A DNA stretch of 64,000 nt from Lichenostomus cassidix (Eukaryota > Chordata > Aves > Passeriformes > Meliphagidae). The stretch spans positions 3,212,767 through 3,276,766 of the forward strand of contig CM039211.1 of assembly GCA_008360975.2 (NCBI GenBank), in the 5' to 3' direction. Positions 1-14,300 of this stretch are shown one piece after another (within the stretch, counting starts at the first letter, position 1; the number at the start of each line of letters is the position of its first letter). Under the pieces are notes generated by a model, which had not been told where the DNA came from, searched no databases, and saw only the letters and a program-made list of their open reading frames with translations. The position numbers were made by a program, and so were the translations under genes.

Positions 1-1592
1 AAATGTTCCTTGTATCATAGCAGTGTGGAATTTTGTGGTTGGGATTCATGGTGGAAAAGACAAATGGCTCTTTCAAGATAAAGTGAATTTTACTGCATTC
101 TCACAAGTGGATTTTCTTTCCTTCTAGAGCAAGAAGACCCAAGGTTTACAGGCTACAAATCCACTTTAAGGTGTCTCCCAGTCTTCCTTAGGTGGGGGAG
201 ATTGAGAAAATTAAAAAAACTGGATGGAATCCATTAAAAAAAGTAGAATAGTAATTCTCAGTAATTCTCAGTTATTCCTTCAGGAGTACCTAATGTCTAC
301 AGCTCTGAACTGCATCACTTTGTGACCTGCTACCTAAGAGAGCCAACCACAGGAGCACCTGCAGGGCACAGGTAAAATAAAAAGAAATGGCTCTACCCTA
401 GAGGGAAAAAAAAAAAAAAAAAAGGCATAATCTGTGATTTGTGGAAAGCTCACTGCATTTAATGACCAACTGGAGCTATGGCAGAGTTTCATGAGGAGTT
501 TATGACTTCATAAAGTACTAAATGTTTAAACTGAAACTTTAAAGTTTCTATTCTGGAGCATTCAGAGAAATTATTTTAATGTTGATGGGAACGAATTAGT
601 GACAAGTGTAGTGTTTCTGCACAAGGTTACACACCCGTATCTACACACACACACCTATCTGTGGAAAAAGAATATACCAGCTGCATTTGAACTGATTGAA
701 CCCTTTTCATGGAAAATCCATTTATTTCCATGGATTTTCTCAAGGGCAAGTCCTCATGTACAGAAGAGATATTTCTCCGAGATGTTTAAGTAGTATTTTG
801 GACATCAGACAAAGAATTTGAGTGATGAGTTGAAGACAACAAAAAGTAAAACATTACAAATTAAGTAATCATAGGGAAATATTTGTTTAAAATTAAAAGC
901 CCAAAAATGTGTTAAAGCAGCTTGATTGTTGTCTTTGAACTAAATATGTTTTCTTCTCCATGGGTCTTCTAGTGTTTGATGAGTATGGATTTTTGATATT
1001 AAAAAATGATGGAAGGATATTTTCAGGGAATGGTAGCATAATTGTGAAAAGCTCTTTACTTATACCTGAAGATCTATTTTTTATAAGGTTAGAAAATTCA
1101 ATATATGTTTATTGGTAGAAACAGGCAGCAAAGAGGTTTCCTAGGAATTAAGAAGGATTTGGGGATAGCAAATCAAACTGAAACTTTAGATAAACTAAGA
1201 GTATATCTTGCTAATAATTCTGTTGTAGTAGAGCAATACAGAGTAAAAAAAAATAGTAAAATAGAGTAATATGTTTCTTCCACAAACATGCAGAGACATG
1301 GCGATCAGAGAAAGAGCAGATGATCTGCAGAAGCAACATTAATTTTAAAGGAGCTGGAAAAAAATCAATTCCTGAGGTAACTATGAGTAAGAATATCAGC
1401 AATGTGCCTCACTGATGGATGTCCAGGATATTCCTGATGAGAGGACTGCTCTAGGATCAACCTAATATTCGTGGATGCTCTTGTGACTCCAAGACTTTGC
1501 AGTGCTTCAGAAAATGAGGAAGGTGTTCTGCTGCAGGACAGCCAGTCAGTGAAAGAAGTGCATGAGTATGGACTTGTGCTTTGAAACTGTTA
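1..1592. other. Intergenic, AT-rich, no gene seen
   Basis: Both strands carry only short open frames with no recognisable domain. The one notable element is an A run at about 403-423. Nothing here supports an exon. Confidence 0.6.
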
Positions 1593-1717
1593 AATCACAG
1601 AATCTCAGAATGGTTTGGGTTGGAAGGGACCTGAAAATTCATCTCATTCCACCTCCTGCCATGGGCTGGGACATCTTCCACTATCCCAGGCTAATCCAAA
1701 CCCTGCCCAACTTGTTA
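1593..1717 (-). mobile_element. CR1 LINE fragment, 3' end
   Basis: Read on the plus strand, this begins with ATCACAGAATCTCAGAATGG, then a GGTTTGGGTTGGAAGGGACC block, then a 'gccatgggctgggacatcttccac' type segment. That is the reverse complement of the 3' end of avian CR1 retrotransposons, including the octamer tail. CR1 copies are usually 5'-truncated, as here, where the match fades near 1717. It is diverged and has no coding capacity. The family call rests on known CR1 3' end structure and should hold even if the subfamily is unclear. Confidence 0.88.
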
Positions 1718-3342
1718 GGAATACCTTACCAATACCTAACCTAAACCTATCCTTTTTCAGTTTAAAACCATTACCCATTTAATGATGCTGTTAATTACTC
1801 AGCATTAATAAATGAGAACTAAAGAGAAGCTCTGTTATATCAAAGCAAATTTGTCTTGGACACAAGGGCTATAAAGTTATTTTATTTCTGGTCTGCTTAT
1901 GGGCCAGACTTTGTAGATTTTCAGGTGTGTAGAAAGCATCAAGAGGTTGATATCTGGCCTCTGAAACTGGAAGCAGAAAGGATGTAACTTTATGGTATTC
2001 ATCCAAATCTGTTGAAATGATTCAAAATAGCATTCGTGTAAGTGAAAAAACTTAAAAAAGCATAAATGACAAATACTGCATTGGTGTTGAAAGATAAGAG
2101 AAGTGCAACAACAGCTCAGGAAAAGCAAGACATGAGGAGGTGGCTGAGGATATTGATGGGAAGAGACTTAATATTACATTTTGTCAATTTTTCTTTTTAG
2201 AGAAATGAGTAATAAGATCCTTGGAGACAGAAGCAGAGGAAGTAGTGAACTGGCTGAAGTTTGAAATTAACCACATCACAGAATCTGTTGGGATTGAAGG
2301 TGAGACAAGAAGGAAAATTAGAAAATTTGTTGCTTACAAATAGGTAAAGCAGAACCCAAAGACTGAAAGGACACTTTCTACTACTGAAAGTCAAGCTGGT
2401 TGTTGGATTTTTTAAGTGGCTCATAGCAGAGACCCAGCAGTCAGACTAAATGGCCTTACAATCAATTAACCTGGTCTAATTAACCTTGAATGAATCATTA
2501 ATTTATTACATTTACTATTCTTAGTTAATTAACATTATCTTGAAATGAATTTCTTTATCAAGTTTGTTTTATTAAGTCTCGGGGTTGGAATTCAGATTTC
2601 AATTGAGTGGTGTGGGTGAAAAATGTGGGCATGCAAATGTAAAATAACATGATTTGATGTTTAAATCAATTTATTTAAAGAGATTCGGCACAGAAAACAT
2701 ATGTTTATTATTTCACAATTGTCACTGCAGAAAGCTTCTTTGACAAATTTGAAAAGCAGCTGAGTATTTTAACAGCATGAAAACACTGCAGTCTCCAGGC
2801 AATATTCTCTGGTTAAACTGAAGCATTTTTCCTTTTTGGCAAAAAGAAATTAAAAAAAAGAAAGAAAAAATTTAAAGAAAAAGGTAGTGTAAACTTTTAC
2901 TGAAGAAATAGCACAGAAAACTTTGGCTTTAGCACTTATTCTTTATTGCTCTCACCTCAGGCAGCACAATTAAAGTTGTCAGGCAGCTTTCTGTGGCTTG
3001 GAAACGGGGCTGAATTGTTTCTTTCAGCAAATAAAATTCTTATTGTGCACAGGTTTAGGTGATTGAGAGGCCTGGCCCTCTGTGACTTCCTTTTCACCCC
3101 TTTCTTTGGTGTTAATAGATTGAGGATTTTTCCATACAAATGTAGTCATTTAGAAGGAAGTGTGGCAAACACCTCCATGGGTGACACTGAAACAAAGCTG
3201 CAGAGCAGGCAATGTCCCTGCTTGATCCACTCTGGGAAAAAAGGGATTAAGGTGTTCAGCTCAGCAAGGAGCTGCAGCTCTGCAGCCAGGCCAGAGGAGC
3301 TCCAGCAGGAGCAGAGGATGGAGCAGCTCTGCTGGCAGAGCT
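1718..3342. other. Intergenic, no gene seen
   Basis: AT-rich sequence with short random frames only. A short A/G-rich stretch lies near 2845-2885. The sequence from about 3180 becomes more GC-rich as it approaches the CR1 copy, and its first part may be CR1 sequence too diverged to place. Confidence 0.55.
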
Positions 3343-3704
3343 GGCATTGCTCAGCCTGCAGAGGAGAAGCTCTGGGGTGACCTCAGTGTGGCCTTCAGGG
3401 CCTGAAGGAGCTGCAGGAAACATGGAGAGAGACTATTGACAGGGGATGGAGGGACAGGACACAGGGAATGGCTGCAAACTGCCAGAGGGCAGGGATGGAT
3501 GGATATTGGGAAGGAATTGTTCCCTGGCAGGGTGGGCAGGCCCTGGCACAGGGTGACAGAGAAGCTGTGGCTGCCCCTGGATCCCTGGCAGTGTCCAAGG
3601 CCAGGCTGGACACTGGGGCTTGGAGCAGCCTGGGACAGTGGGAGGTGTCCCTGCCAGGATGGGATTTAAGGTCGTTTTCCACCCAAATAATTCTGGGATT
3701 GTAC
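3343..3704 (+). mobile_element. CR1 LINE fragment with 3' end
   Basis: The segment follows the avian CR1 3' region in order. It starts with a 'cctgcagaggagaagctctggggtgacc' type block, then 'gacaggacacaggg', 'ggcaggccctggcacagggt', 'agagaagctgtggctgcccc', 'gtgtccaaggccaggctgga', and ends in an ATTCTGGGATT-like tail near 3690-3704. Open frames on both strands are by-products of this GC-richer element. It shares a long near-identical block with the inverted copy at 37594-37779, so both come from the same subfamily. Confidence 0.9.
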
Positions 3705-6700
3705 AATTTGATAAAGAGGAGAAATTGCCATCCTCTCATAGCTGCAATGCCAGCCCTGGGGAGGTATCATGGCACAACCCTTGGATTCTGCATGAGGGAT
3801 CAAGAGCTGATGTTACTGAGATCAGCAGCAGCACTGAATCTCTGCCACCACATCTGCGCTTCACACTGCTCTCTCTTGGTTAGAATTAGCCCGAAAGAAG
3901 GATCTGAAACCTTTTTTTTTTTTTTTTCTTTCTGCACCATAATTGAAATCTACAGTAAGAAAAATAAAAATTTCTCTACTACTTTTTTTGAGGGAAAGGA
4001 CTTGGAATTTCAAAACTGTTTGTCACGTTTTATTATTTTTGAAATTAATATTGCTGTTCCAGGTGGCATTATTTTGTCTTGAAATATTTATTTAATTGTA
4101 TTTAAGGATTTTAAACAAAATACTAAAATAAATCCAGGTATTCCTATCCACAAATAGGATAATCTTCTTGCTAGGAGATACAATACATGACAGCAATTTT
4201 GATAATCTGTGTAGATTATTGGCTAAAAGCAGCTTTCTTTACAATTATCTGTACACTGATGACAAAAAGCCTTTTCACAGCTGTTTGTGGTAAAGAGATC
4301 TTACTGTTAAATAAAGATAAAAATGTTTTATTGCAGCTCAGTAGCTTTTCAGTGTTCCATACATACACACTGCAGATGAATTAACTGTTTTCCCCACTAT
4401 TCTTTATCTCTGTGCTTGTATACATGAGTTTGTCCATTGCTACTCTTTTAGACAATTACTGTTTTATTTCTTCAGTCAAGAAAAGTGTTTTTAGTGACAT
4501 CATAGCTCTTTCCTCATGTATTTCAGATATTTTTGTAACCATGACATTCAGTGATTTAAAGCACAACTTCCTTTGGTCTATTACTCATGGATGTATCTAA
4601 CTGAGTCTTGGAAAGCATCACATTGTCAGAGATCATAAAAAGTATTGACATTATCCCTCAATACAGCCAAAATCTTTTTTTTTTTTAAGCTATAAATAAA
4701 ATTTACTTCTGCATGGATGACCCATCTCAAGACCTCTTTTGCAAAAGGAATAAAAACTCAGTGATGAGAAATGGTCATAACTGTGTGATCACACCCAAAG
4801 TCAATAATAATTTTCAGCAGGTCTTGTGTGAAAGCCTGCAGACCTTGGATACAAGTTTACAACAATATTTGGACAGGGAAAACAAGTTCAGTTGAATAAA
4901 AAGGGTTTTTTTTGTGGTTGTTGCTTTGGTTTGTTTGTTTGTTGTTTGTTTTATGGTTTTTATTGGTTTTGGTTTTTTTTTGTTGTGGTTTTTTTTAAAT
5001 GCAATTGCTAATAGTTGTAAGAATTATTCTACTGGGGAAATGCAAAAAAACAAGACCACTCTTTATCGGGAAATATTCTCAACCCAAATTTTGCATTCCA
5101 AGCACAGAGCTAGATAGAGTGATTTACTGAATTCTAGGCAAATTCTCCATTTAGAGGCTCCTAATTCAAACAGCTAAATCTAGGTTGGGTTTTTTTTCCT
5201 ATTCTGAGTTCTGCTTTTTACAGAAACATCTTGAGAAAGGGATTTGGAGCTAAAAATGTGTCTTCTCCTGACTCAGTCATGGTATTTGTGCAATGCCTGT
5301 GTCACAACCTCCTGATAATGTGCAGTAATGTTTGCACCCAAACATCATTACTCTTCTGTTTCAGAAAGGGGCAGTGCTGCTGTGTTTTCAAATAGCTGAG
5401 AAAATTCTGGTTTTTATGGGAAAACAATGTTCTTTGAAAAAATCCCATATTCAGTCTTCATTCTTTAAGTGATACTGCACAGAGATTTGCTAGTATGGCA
5501 GAGGAAAAGCTTTCATTTTTTGTCCAACTTTAAATTCCTTCAGATAGTTTTATTCTCAGAATGGCTTAACCATAATTTAAAGCATCATTCACTGCAGTTT
5601 CCAGTTAGTTATTTGAATTATCTTTAAAGAAGGCCAAAATTGTCTTTCTTTTTCCCCTGGGAAAGTTTTTCTCTCATTGTGCTCTGAAATTATCTTTTTT
5701 TTCATGATAGAACAGTGAATAGTTTCACAGCTGATATCTAGTGATGCCACTAAGTGCCATTGTCACATTCAGATTTAAAAATGCAGTGTTAGATGATGTG
5801 AAAATATGCCTCTAAGCCTTGTTTTAGTGGTCCAGTTCCAAAGGCACTCTAAAATTTACTTATTTATACAAATACGTATATCTAGGCTTGAAAATATGTA
5901 ATTTTTTTGTTATGGAAAACATTAAAATGTTTAGAAAGAAAGTGTTGCTATTATTGCCTTCTTACCATTTCTAGGATGCTAGCTATGTCCCTAGAGAGTT
6001 GGACTTTTAGAGCTTTGTTTGAAACATCTTAAACAATTTTTTTCCATGTAAACTTTTAAGAGGTTGATTTTTATGTGATAAATACTAAAAGCAAAATTGA
6101 CAAGCAAAAAAACTCTCAGTGAAGAATTATCTTTCTCACATTTGCCATTTTTCAGCGAAGCTAAAAATTCTTGATCTCCAAGACGACAATCAGCAGCTTA
6201 ATAATTCAGAGGCAAAAAAAAAAAAATCACTTCTATGAGAAAGAACCTAAAGGTCAAGGACAGTTAAAACATAAGGGTGCATTCACAGCTCTAAAAAAAG
6301 AAGATTTTCTGCTTCAAAACAAGATGTGTTTGGGACTTAACAACAAACTGATGCCCAGCACTGGCCTACCATACCTTAAAAAAATAGAAGGTGTTGTATA
6401 ATCTAATAAGAAATGTGTAGAATGAGGTCATACTGGTAGCAGCAAGTGACTCTTGGAACCAGTGAGGAATTTAGTGGCAATCAGGCAATTTCAAATTAGA
6501 ATTTATCTCCTAGAGACAACAATTGAATGGTTTCACATCTGTCAGGAGAGATAATAAGGCATGCTCCCTATGACTATCTGAACATCTAATCTTTCATTTT
6601 TATCATGAAAACCAGAGGAACACTTTTTCTTATCCAAATAGCAAGATATTGCATTTTGAATACGAGGTGATAATCCAAATCTATGTTCTTCAGAAAGCAA

Positions 6701-9700
6701 TCAAAATTCCTCCCCAGATTTCAGATGAATTTTCAGGCAGGGCAGATGTCCATTTTGAGGTTTATCTCCATTGGCTTTCTTATTCTTCTTCATATACACG
6801 AGAAAAAAGCAGTGAAACCCCAGGGGGTGATCACATATGTATTAATTAGTCACTCATTACAAACGAAGTCTGTCTATTCTGTGACAGGACAAATCCCACA
6901 GAAAAACTCCAGGTAATCATTTTGATATCACTGAATCTCCAAAGTCTGAAACATGATCGTGTAGGTTTTGTCTTTACCCAAATGCAAAATTAACGGAGTA
7001 GGTAAAAATTCAGAAAACAACATCCTTTTTCTGTAATACGTCTTTACTCGAGAGGCAAAAATAGTGAAAAGCATTTTCTTGGAAAGGTTGTTTCTCTTGG
7101 AAAAAACTTCCAGCTATTCTATCTTCTAGCCAAATTTAGAGGCTAAAATTTGGCTTTTGAATGAGACATCAGTGGGGTATTTTTTCAACTCTTAGAAATG
7201 ACATGAAATCCAAACAATTTTTTCTTATTAATGAGTTTATATTACTTTATTTAGTATATTATTGGCCAAGAAAATATTAAGTCACAACAGAGGACCAGAA
7301 ATGTTTCTGCTAATGACTCTATGAAAGTAAGTTTTCAGTCACATCCTACTGCACAGATTTTGAGTGCTAAACTTGTCTTTTATAAATAGACTCATTTGCA
7401 GTGGATCTGGACTCAGTTCAGAAATCCAATGGCAGTCATGTGAGCAAATTAAAAATAGGGAGAAATTACACTGTGATGCATACCACATATGTCACATTTA
7501 AGACCAAGTAATGAGCAGTAGAGAGTTTAATGTTCTTCAGAAAATTTCAGTCTCAAAAATTAAAGCCTTATAAACCAACCAGTCACAAAATCCTGAGGTT
7601 GTTTTCTCCCACTAAGAGGACTTAGGCTGTGTAATTTCAAAATAATTTTCCTTATTTGCAGTTGATAACAATATAATATCTGATATATTGTTTGGGGTTT
7701 GGGTTGGTTTTTTTTGTTTGCTTGCTTTCATAGTTCATTTTCTCGTTCTTGTCTCTATCAAAACCACTTCCTTGAAAAATCTCTAATTTAACTTTAAAAA
7801 CTTTTTGGAAAGAAAACAGTGCTTCAAAGTTATACTATTGCAAAAAAAAAAAATATTGGAAATGAATCAATGACTTCTTTTCCCTTTATTAGGGTGGGAA
7901 AGTATTAAAGCAGAATAAGAAAATGAAAGCAAATATTAATCTCAGAAATTAATGTTTGTTAAATTAAAATGAAAAACAACTCCAAGCCTCAACATGCCAT
8001 ATCTTGAGATTTTTTTCTGTACTTTTAAAATCAACCTGAACAATTTATGTCCTCTTAAATGTGATATATCCTTGGCATTGTAACTGCATTTGAGTCAATA
8101 ATATAATTAAAAATATGGGGCTAAAGATAAGTATCTCTAGTTCATATTGAACTGAAACACCATGGTATTCCATGGAAGGGTAGTTAGATTTGTAAATCCA
8201 GTTATTAACAAAATTTCTTTATTTACATTTGATAACCATTTTTGGCAAGATAATTATCGCTATATCACTATATTACGGTATAATTATCACTACTTATACC
8301 ATTGCTGCCTCTGTGACTGAAGCCAGAGTTTAACCTTATGGTCTGGGGTCTGAAGAAAAATTTCCTAGTAAAATGAAGGAAAAAAATAGAGAAATGTAAT
8401 AATATACTACTGGTGAGATATTCCTGATGAAACCAGCCTCCAAATTGCCACGTCCCCCAGCAGACAGTATTTGCTGAGGTTCTTTAGATAAATATCTAAT
8501 TTATTTACATTTCAAATATAAGATCACACCAACTTAAGAGCAAAAAAAAAAAAATCTCTTAAAAGAGTAGTGATAGATGCAATTTCTTCATTGAGGAAGT
8601 ATCAAAATATTTTTGTCTTAAGAATCTCAGTGTGAAAATGCCATGTACCTACAAAGGGAATTTTTGCTATTTAAACATTAAGAGTTCAACTTAGGCAACT
8701 AATTACCTTTAAAATACTACCTTGCAAATCATAGTTTACCTCACAATAGAAATATTTCTACAGTGGATTCACGATTTAATTTTTTTACAATTAATTTCTT
8801 ATTTAAAATCTAATGAGAGCAGAACATTTTCTTTTTTATTATTAACCCAAAATGTCAAATATTTTGCAGCAATTGGCAGAAAATACCAGCAAAATTAAGA
8901 AATGTGATACTATTTCTAAAGGTGAAGTGTGGCTAAAATTAGGTAAGTGTAACTCAGCTCTTAGATCACCAGTAGTAACAGTGATTAATTTACTTAAAGT
9001 TAGTTAATTTGTTTAAGAGGATTGAGGAGGAACAAAATAATTTTGATTTGAGCTGCCCTAGTAACATCTTAAACTGCCTTGTATTATTTTGCAAAGAAGT
9101 TGTATAGAATGATTTGATAAGTTTTAATAAATAGACTTTCAAATAACTAGTATATAGTTGTAGTGGTGGAAAACTCCCCATGTTTCTATAAGGTATGAGT
9201 CCCCTACATGTGATTTTCTCTTCTTTATTTGCTGGATGTGTAATTAAGGGTTGGTATTCTCAAGTGGGAAATGTATTTGAAGAGCATAAAGACTGTAACT
9301 TGTCAAGTAAATAAAAATGCAAATCATCCCCTTTTCCTGTAGTCATTAAGAAATTGTATCATTAATGTTATAAATTAAACTGAATTAAACAGATGAATTA
9401 AATGCCTCATATGGGCAAAAGCAGGAAACCTGATATTGATTTTTTCATTCATCAGACCCAGTTCTGGACTTTTTAAATGTCTGATGTCAGATTGCCAGAA
9501 CAAACTGTGAATTCAAACAAAAGTTAACAATCTTAAAGAGACTGAGATATTGCTTATCATGTGTTTATTTTTTTTTCTTTCTTTCTTTTTTTTCTTGTAA
9601 CAAAACTAGATACTTGTTGGCTTATTTCATTTTAACTCTAAATTACTGGAAAAACTATAGGGAACAGACCTACAAAATAGCTGGAAAGTTTGCTCTGGGG

Positions 9701-11165
9701 AGTGAAAGTAAAGATGCTCTGAGGACAAAAATCCTCTCAATACAGGTGGTTGTGCTTACCTATATGCTTGACTTAGCTCCCCAGAAATGCATCTCAAATC
9801 CTTCCGAAGGAAAGTGATATTTTATCCACTTTGGAAATACATTAAACATTCAGAATTGACCCTAAGTGGCTTTAATATATTTTCTCCTTGAAGGGGAAAA
9901 ACAAAGTTGGGACTAAATGGATGTGATCCATTAAGGGTTCATAAATTGATTCTCTTGAGCATGTATATAACTTCTATTAATCATGATTTAAAATTAATCT
10001 CAAGAGCTTGTGATCCTATTAGCTTACATTTTTGACTATTGGCTCAATCAAGCAAGAAATATTATTCAGCAGATTTTAAGAACTGAAAATAGCAGCATAT
10101 CCTTAAAAGCAGAGCCATATCAAGAAACCAATATCCAAAGAGCTACCATTAAATATTCATTATTCATGTATTACTTTGGTGCATGTATTTTTGATTCATT
10201 TGTGCTTTAGAATTTCTCTCTGATTTTGGTAATTTTCAGTAACTCTGCTTTAATAATAATTGAAGAAAAATCCTAGAGGAAATTTCGAAACAAGGGTCCA
10301 AAAAACTCCAAGTGTCAACTTCTACTTCAGAAAAAGTTTCTTCCACTTCAGAAAAGAAATCCTCACTTCTAAATGATGTCTTCCTCGATAAGTGGATTGA
10401 AAATCTAAATTAAAAATTGAACAGCATATCAAACACATCAAAATGTGATAGGCTGTGTGATTAATGTGAATTTGACTTTAGAAATTGTCATACTGCTGCT
10501 AATGGACTGAGCTTAACGAGGAGCCATTCACACTCAGGCTAGAGATGCAGCTCTCACTGCTGATGACTCCAGCTCCATCAAAAGTTACTCATGGGTGTAT
10601 ATTTATATCTTCCCTCCTGAAAATCACATGTTTTGCCAGCCAAGCGGCACAATTTGTCACACTGCAGACATCCCTGGGTTTTCACTTTCCATCTCACAAA
10701 CTGCTTCCTCCACGCAGCATCACTCACTGGCGGCTGGCACTCCATCCTCGCCTCTCCTGACACAGAGCTCTTCAAACACTCCACAAGGCATTCCAGGAGC
10801 AAAACTTCCAGTAACAGCCACAGCCCAGAAGTGTTTCTGCCAGATCAGAAAGGCTGAATTTACGAGACAGTATGATTTATAGTGCAGAATGTTTAATCCC
10901 TTCAATGCACGCATCGAGGACCTTGGCTTGGCTCATCTGTTTTCAGATTTTTGGGGTTTGGTTCTATCCTGAGTCCTCCAGGTTCAACTTACAGATTGGA
11001 GGAGCACGGGATTTGCCACCAGTTTTATTTGCTGAAAACACCATCCCTGCAAAATTGAAATTCGCAGTGGTGAAAAGTTTTATTTAATGTTTCTTACACT
11101 GTGAGACACATTTTTCAGGGATAGTGTTATTTATACATATATATATGAATTTAGTAGTGTGCCCT
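3705..11165. other. Intergenic desert
   Basis: About 7.5 kb of AT-rich sequence with no frame longer than about 100 codons, no recognisable exon and no RNA gene. It contains T-rich and T/G-rich low-complexity stretches (3911-3927, 4905-4997, 7690-7725). A somewhat GC-richer part at 10540-11060 has overlapping short frames on both strands but no recognisable domain. Confidence 0.55.
4905..4997. repeat. T/G-only low-complexity tract
   Basis: The plus strand is almost entirely T and G, in GGTTTT and TTTG units. This is the reverse-complement equivalent of the A/C tracts at 19950, 28661 and 58070. A hydrophobic frame crossing it is a by-product of composition. Confidence 0.8.
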
Positions 11166-11180
11166 TTTGGGAGGGATTTT

Positions 11181-11350
11181 GTTGGGTTGGGTTGGGTTGG
11201 GTTGGGTTGGGTTGGGTTGGGTTGGGTTGGGTTGGGTTGGGTTGGTTTGGTTTGGTTTGGTTTGGTTTGATTTGACTTGGGTTGGGTGGGTTGGACTGTG
11301 TTGGGTAGGATTGGGTTTGGTTTGGTTTGATTTCTGTTGGGTTGGGTATT
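11181..11350. repeat. (GTTGG)n passing into (TTTGG)n pentamer array
   Basis: Thirteen perfect GTTGG units run from 11181 to 11245. TTTGG units follow to about 11270, then a degenerate mix of TTGGG, TTGGA and TTTGA continues to about 11350. The G3-T2-G3 spacing fits the standard rule for an intramolecular G-quadruplex on the plus strand. Frames crossing it on both strands give only W/G/V or Q/P/N repeats and are not genes. Confidence 0.95.
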
Positions 11351-14300
11351 TTTTTTGGCAGATCAAGCTGAAACTATTCTAAAGTTTAAGTTTTCAGCTT
11401 TTAATTTCTCCAGTTTTCAATCCCTCTTACTTTCAGTCCCTTCTTGTCTCTGTTTTTCTGGAATAATCCACCATGTAAAGCAGATGAGCTTGTTCTCAAG
11501 CTATTAACCACAAAACCATAAAACTTTACATTATCCAATTCTGCAGAGGCAAAAAGTCAAGCTCTTAGCATTTCCCACCACCTCAGGGCAAGAAAAGGAC
11601 CTTTAAAGCTTTTTATAAAGCCTGGGTTGTTCAGGCAGAGCCAGAAGGTTTAATGAATTGGCCAGTTTCAAATTGAGCTCATGTCAGATGGTGTTGGGCT
11701 GGTTCAGTTTGGGGTGGACATCATCCTTCTCCTTCCCTCCAACCTCTAACCCTGGCCTAACACTGACATTTTTTCTTTCCAAATCACGTTTTCAGATTTG
11801 CAGGCTGCAGAATTCAAGATTCGATGCATTTCTCCTTCCAAGCCCAGACAGAATCACATTTCAGAGCTTGAAACGAGTCTGTGGAAAACCACAATTTTTA
11901 GGCAGCACTGTAATGGTATTGAAAATCATGAATCCCACCAAAATCACAAGTTATATGAGTGTGTAAGTGAGGACACAAACCAAGAGGAGAAGAGCTAAGA
12001 AGCAGAATTTCCATTTAACAAGCACTGTGCTGCACCAACCATCCTGCTGAAGAAAGCTGAGCAACTTTTTAAATAAAGTATTATTCTATTTGAGTAACAC
12101 TGTTGTAACCTGGACAATTTTTATTTCATTTTATTATCTGCTGTAATAGAAACCTAAAAGAAATCACAAGTGGGAAACAAACAAGCAATTACAAATGCAG
12201 TTCCAAGATCAAAAGAATACATTTTTTCCTTCTTTTATTTTGCATTTTATCTATTGGCTATTGCTAGCAGCACACTGTAGTTACAATGTCAAATTTTCTT
12301 TCAATACTTAAATGAAAGGGTGAATTAAGTGTAAAATGTAAAAAAGGTCTTCTCCCACTACAGGTGACAGCAGCCTTAATGTAATTAATTTGCTTTTCTT
12401 TTGGTTGCAATACTGTGTAGAAATCATGCCATTAAACCTTAAAGTTAACCATAATCTTGCAGGACCATTTTATGGCCCTTTCTTTGTCTAGACAGTGTTT
12501 TCTTTTAGGGCCTTTGAAAGTGATCCAACAGCTAAATCATCTTTATACAGCACGCATGCCATACATGCAATACAACTTTTTGACAGAACTATAAAAAATT
12601 AAAGTCAATTAGTAACCCCAATAATTGTTGGGTGACCTTTAGCATGTCATAAACCTAGATCTCCTTGCCTTGAGATGTGGCCATCCTGTTTTAGAGCTAT
12701 ATTGAATGATTAAATCACTGAAACTATAGCATGGAAATTAAAAAGCCACTAAATTACTATGAAGGAGTTATTTATTGTATGAATAAAAAGCGTAAGTTTG
12801 TGTGCAAATAGTTAAATGAGGCAACTAGGGGTTCGCCTTGCCTCTTGGTGATAATTTGAGTTCAAAACCAGTTGCATTCAGGAATTTTTTATTAATTGTT
12901 GGTTCAAGACAACTTAATGGGTAAAATGCAAGGCGTAGAGCTTGGTATCTCATTTTTAAGGTGCTGTAGAGCTGAGATTAAACATCCATCCCTCCCTCCA
13001 CTCTAAAGTGTCAATGTGACAACCAGCAGAGATGGAATGGGAGTGACACTCTCTTCCTTTCAGCTGCACATGTCATCTGTCATGGGTGTTGCCTTCTGAA
13101 AATAGCTTTATTTTGAAGCACAATGGGCATAATGGAAGTAAAAAGGAGTAAAAAAAGCTCTCTCCTGGCTTTTTTTTTCTCCAGGGAGACTCAGGCACTC
13201 ACCCAGTGTGAGTGACAGTGTGGATGCACCTCGGGTGTGACCTGGGGAAGGTGGAAGAGGTGCTGTGCTGTGGATTCTCACCCTGTCCCACTCACGTCAC
13301 CGTGAGATCTCCGTGACATTCTGCTGGTGTTCAGCTTGCCAGCTCCTCTCTTATTAAGAGCTGTGTTTTCCAAGAATGGTCCCTCACTTTTTCCCTGACA
13401 GAGACACAGAAATATAACTCTATCTGTAGTACCACAGCCTGTATCATGGTAAGAGGTTACATTCCCCTTCCCCTCATATTTTTTGTTTTCCCCACTCCAC
13501 CAGGTCCTCAGTTCTCTTTATTAGACTGTGGAAAAATCAGATTTCTTCCTAGCAGGGGTGGGGAGGCGTTTGATGGAGTGATTTTTGCAGCAGATTTGGG
13601 CGGAGGATCCCAGAGTGTTAATGATGAAGACACGGAGGGTTTTGCATCAGTGGTGTTTTGGGACCTCTGGGAAAGAGCAAAGTGGGAGTTCCAACTGATG
13701 AAAAAAAGTCATAATGTATGTATTGTGCTGTCAAATCTGTTTTGTCAACTTCTTCAGGCAGAGGCAAAGGTCTTTGTGAAAACAGGACTGCAACAAGGAT
13801 TTCTTTAAAGTTTGGATCCTTCTTGAAATAGACATGTTCAATAAGGACAATCTCAAACCATTTTCTTCTCCTTCTCTCCATGTTCAGCTCTTCTGCTCAC
13901 AGATTCCTGTTGTGGAACAAGATTTTCAGCCAGATTTTTGAATAAATTCCCTAACACATACTGAAAACTTAGTGCGCCAAAATCACTTCCTAATAATGAC
14001 ATTTTTTTTTCCTTTTTGCACAGAATTACTGTGACATTTTCTCACCAGGTGCTAACTCACAGCCTGGTGATTTTTGTTTCTGTGTACTCTGATAATTTCA
14101 AAATTGGGTTAATATTCAGACTAATGAAATTTAAATTATTTTGAGAATTTCCTGATTTTATTATTTCCCAAATGAACTCGGAGTCCAGAAATAATATTCC
14201 AGTCCTTATTGTTGTCTGAGAAGTATTTACAGTAGTTGATGAAATGCAGCCACTGTTTTAAACCTGCTCTCCTTTTCTAATCATTCTTCTACACTGCTTT

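Noticed and set aside
11181..11350. Interstitial telomere repeat
   Set aside because: Units are GTTGG/TTTGG pentamers, not the vertebrate TTAGGG hexamer.
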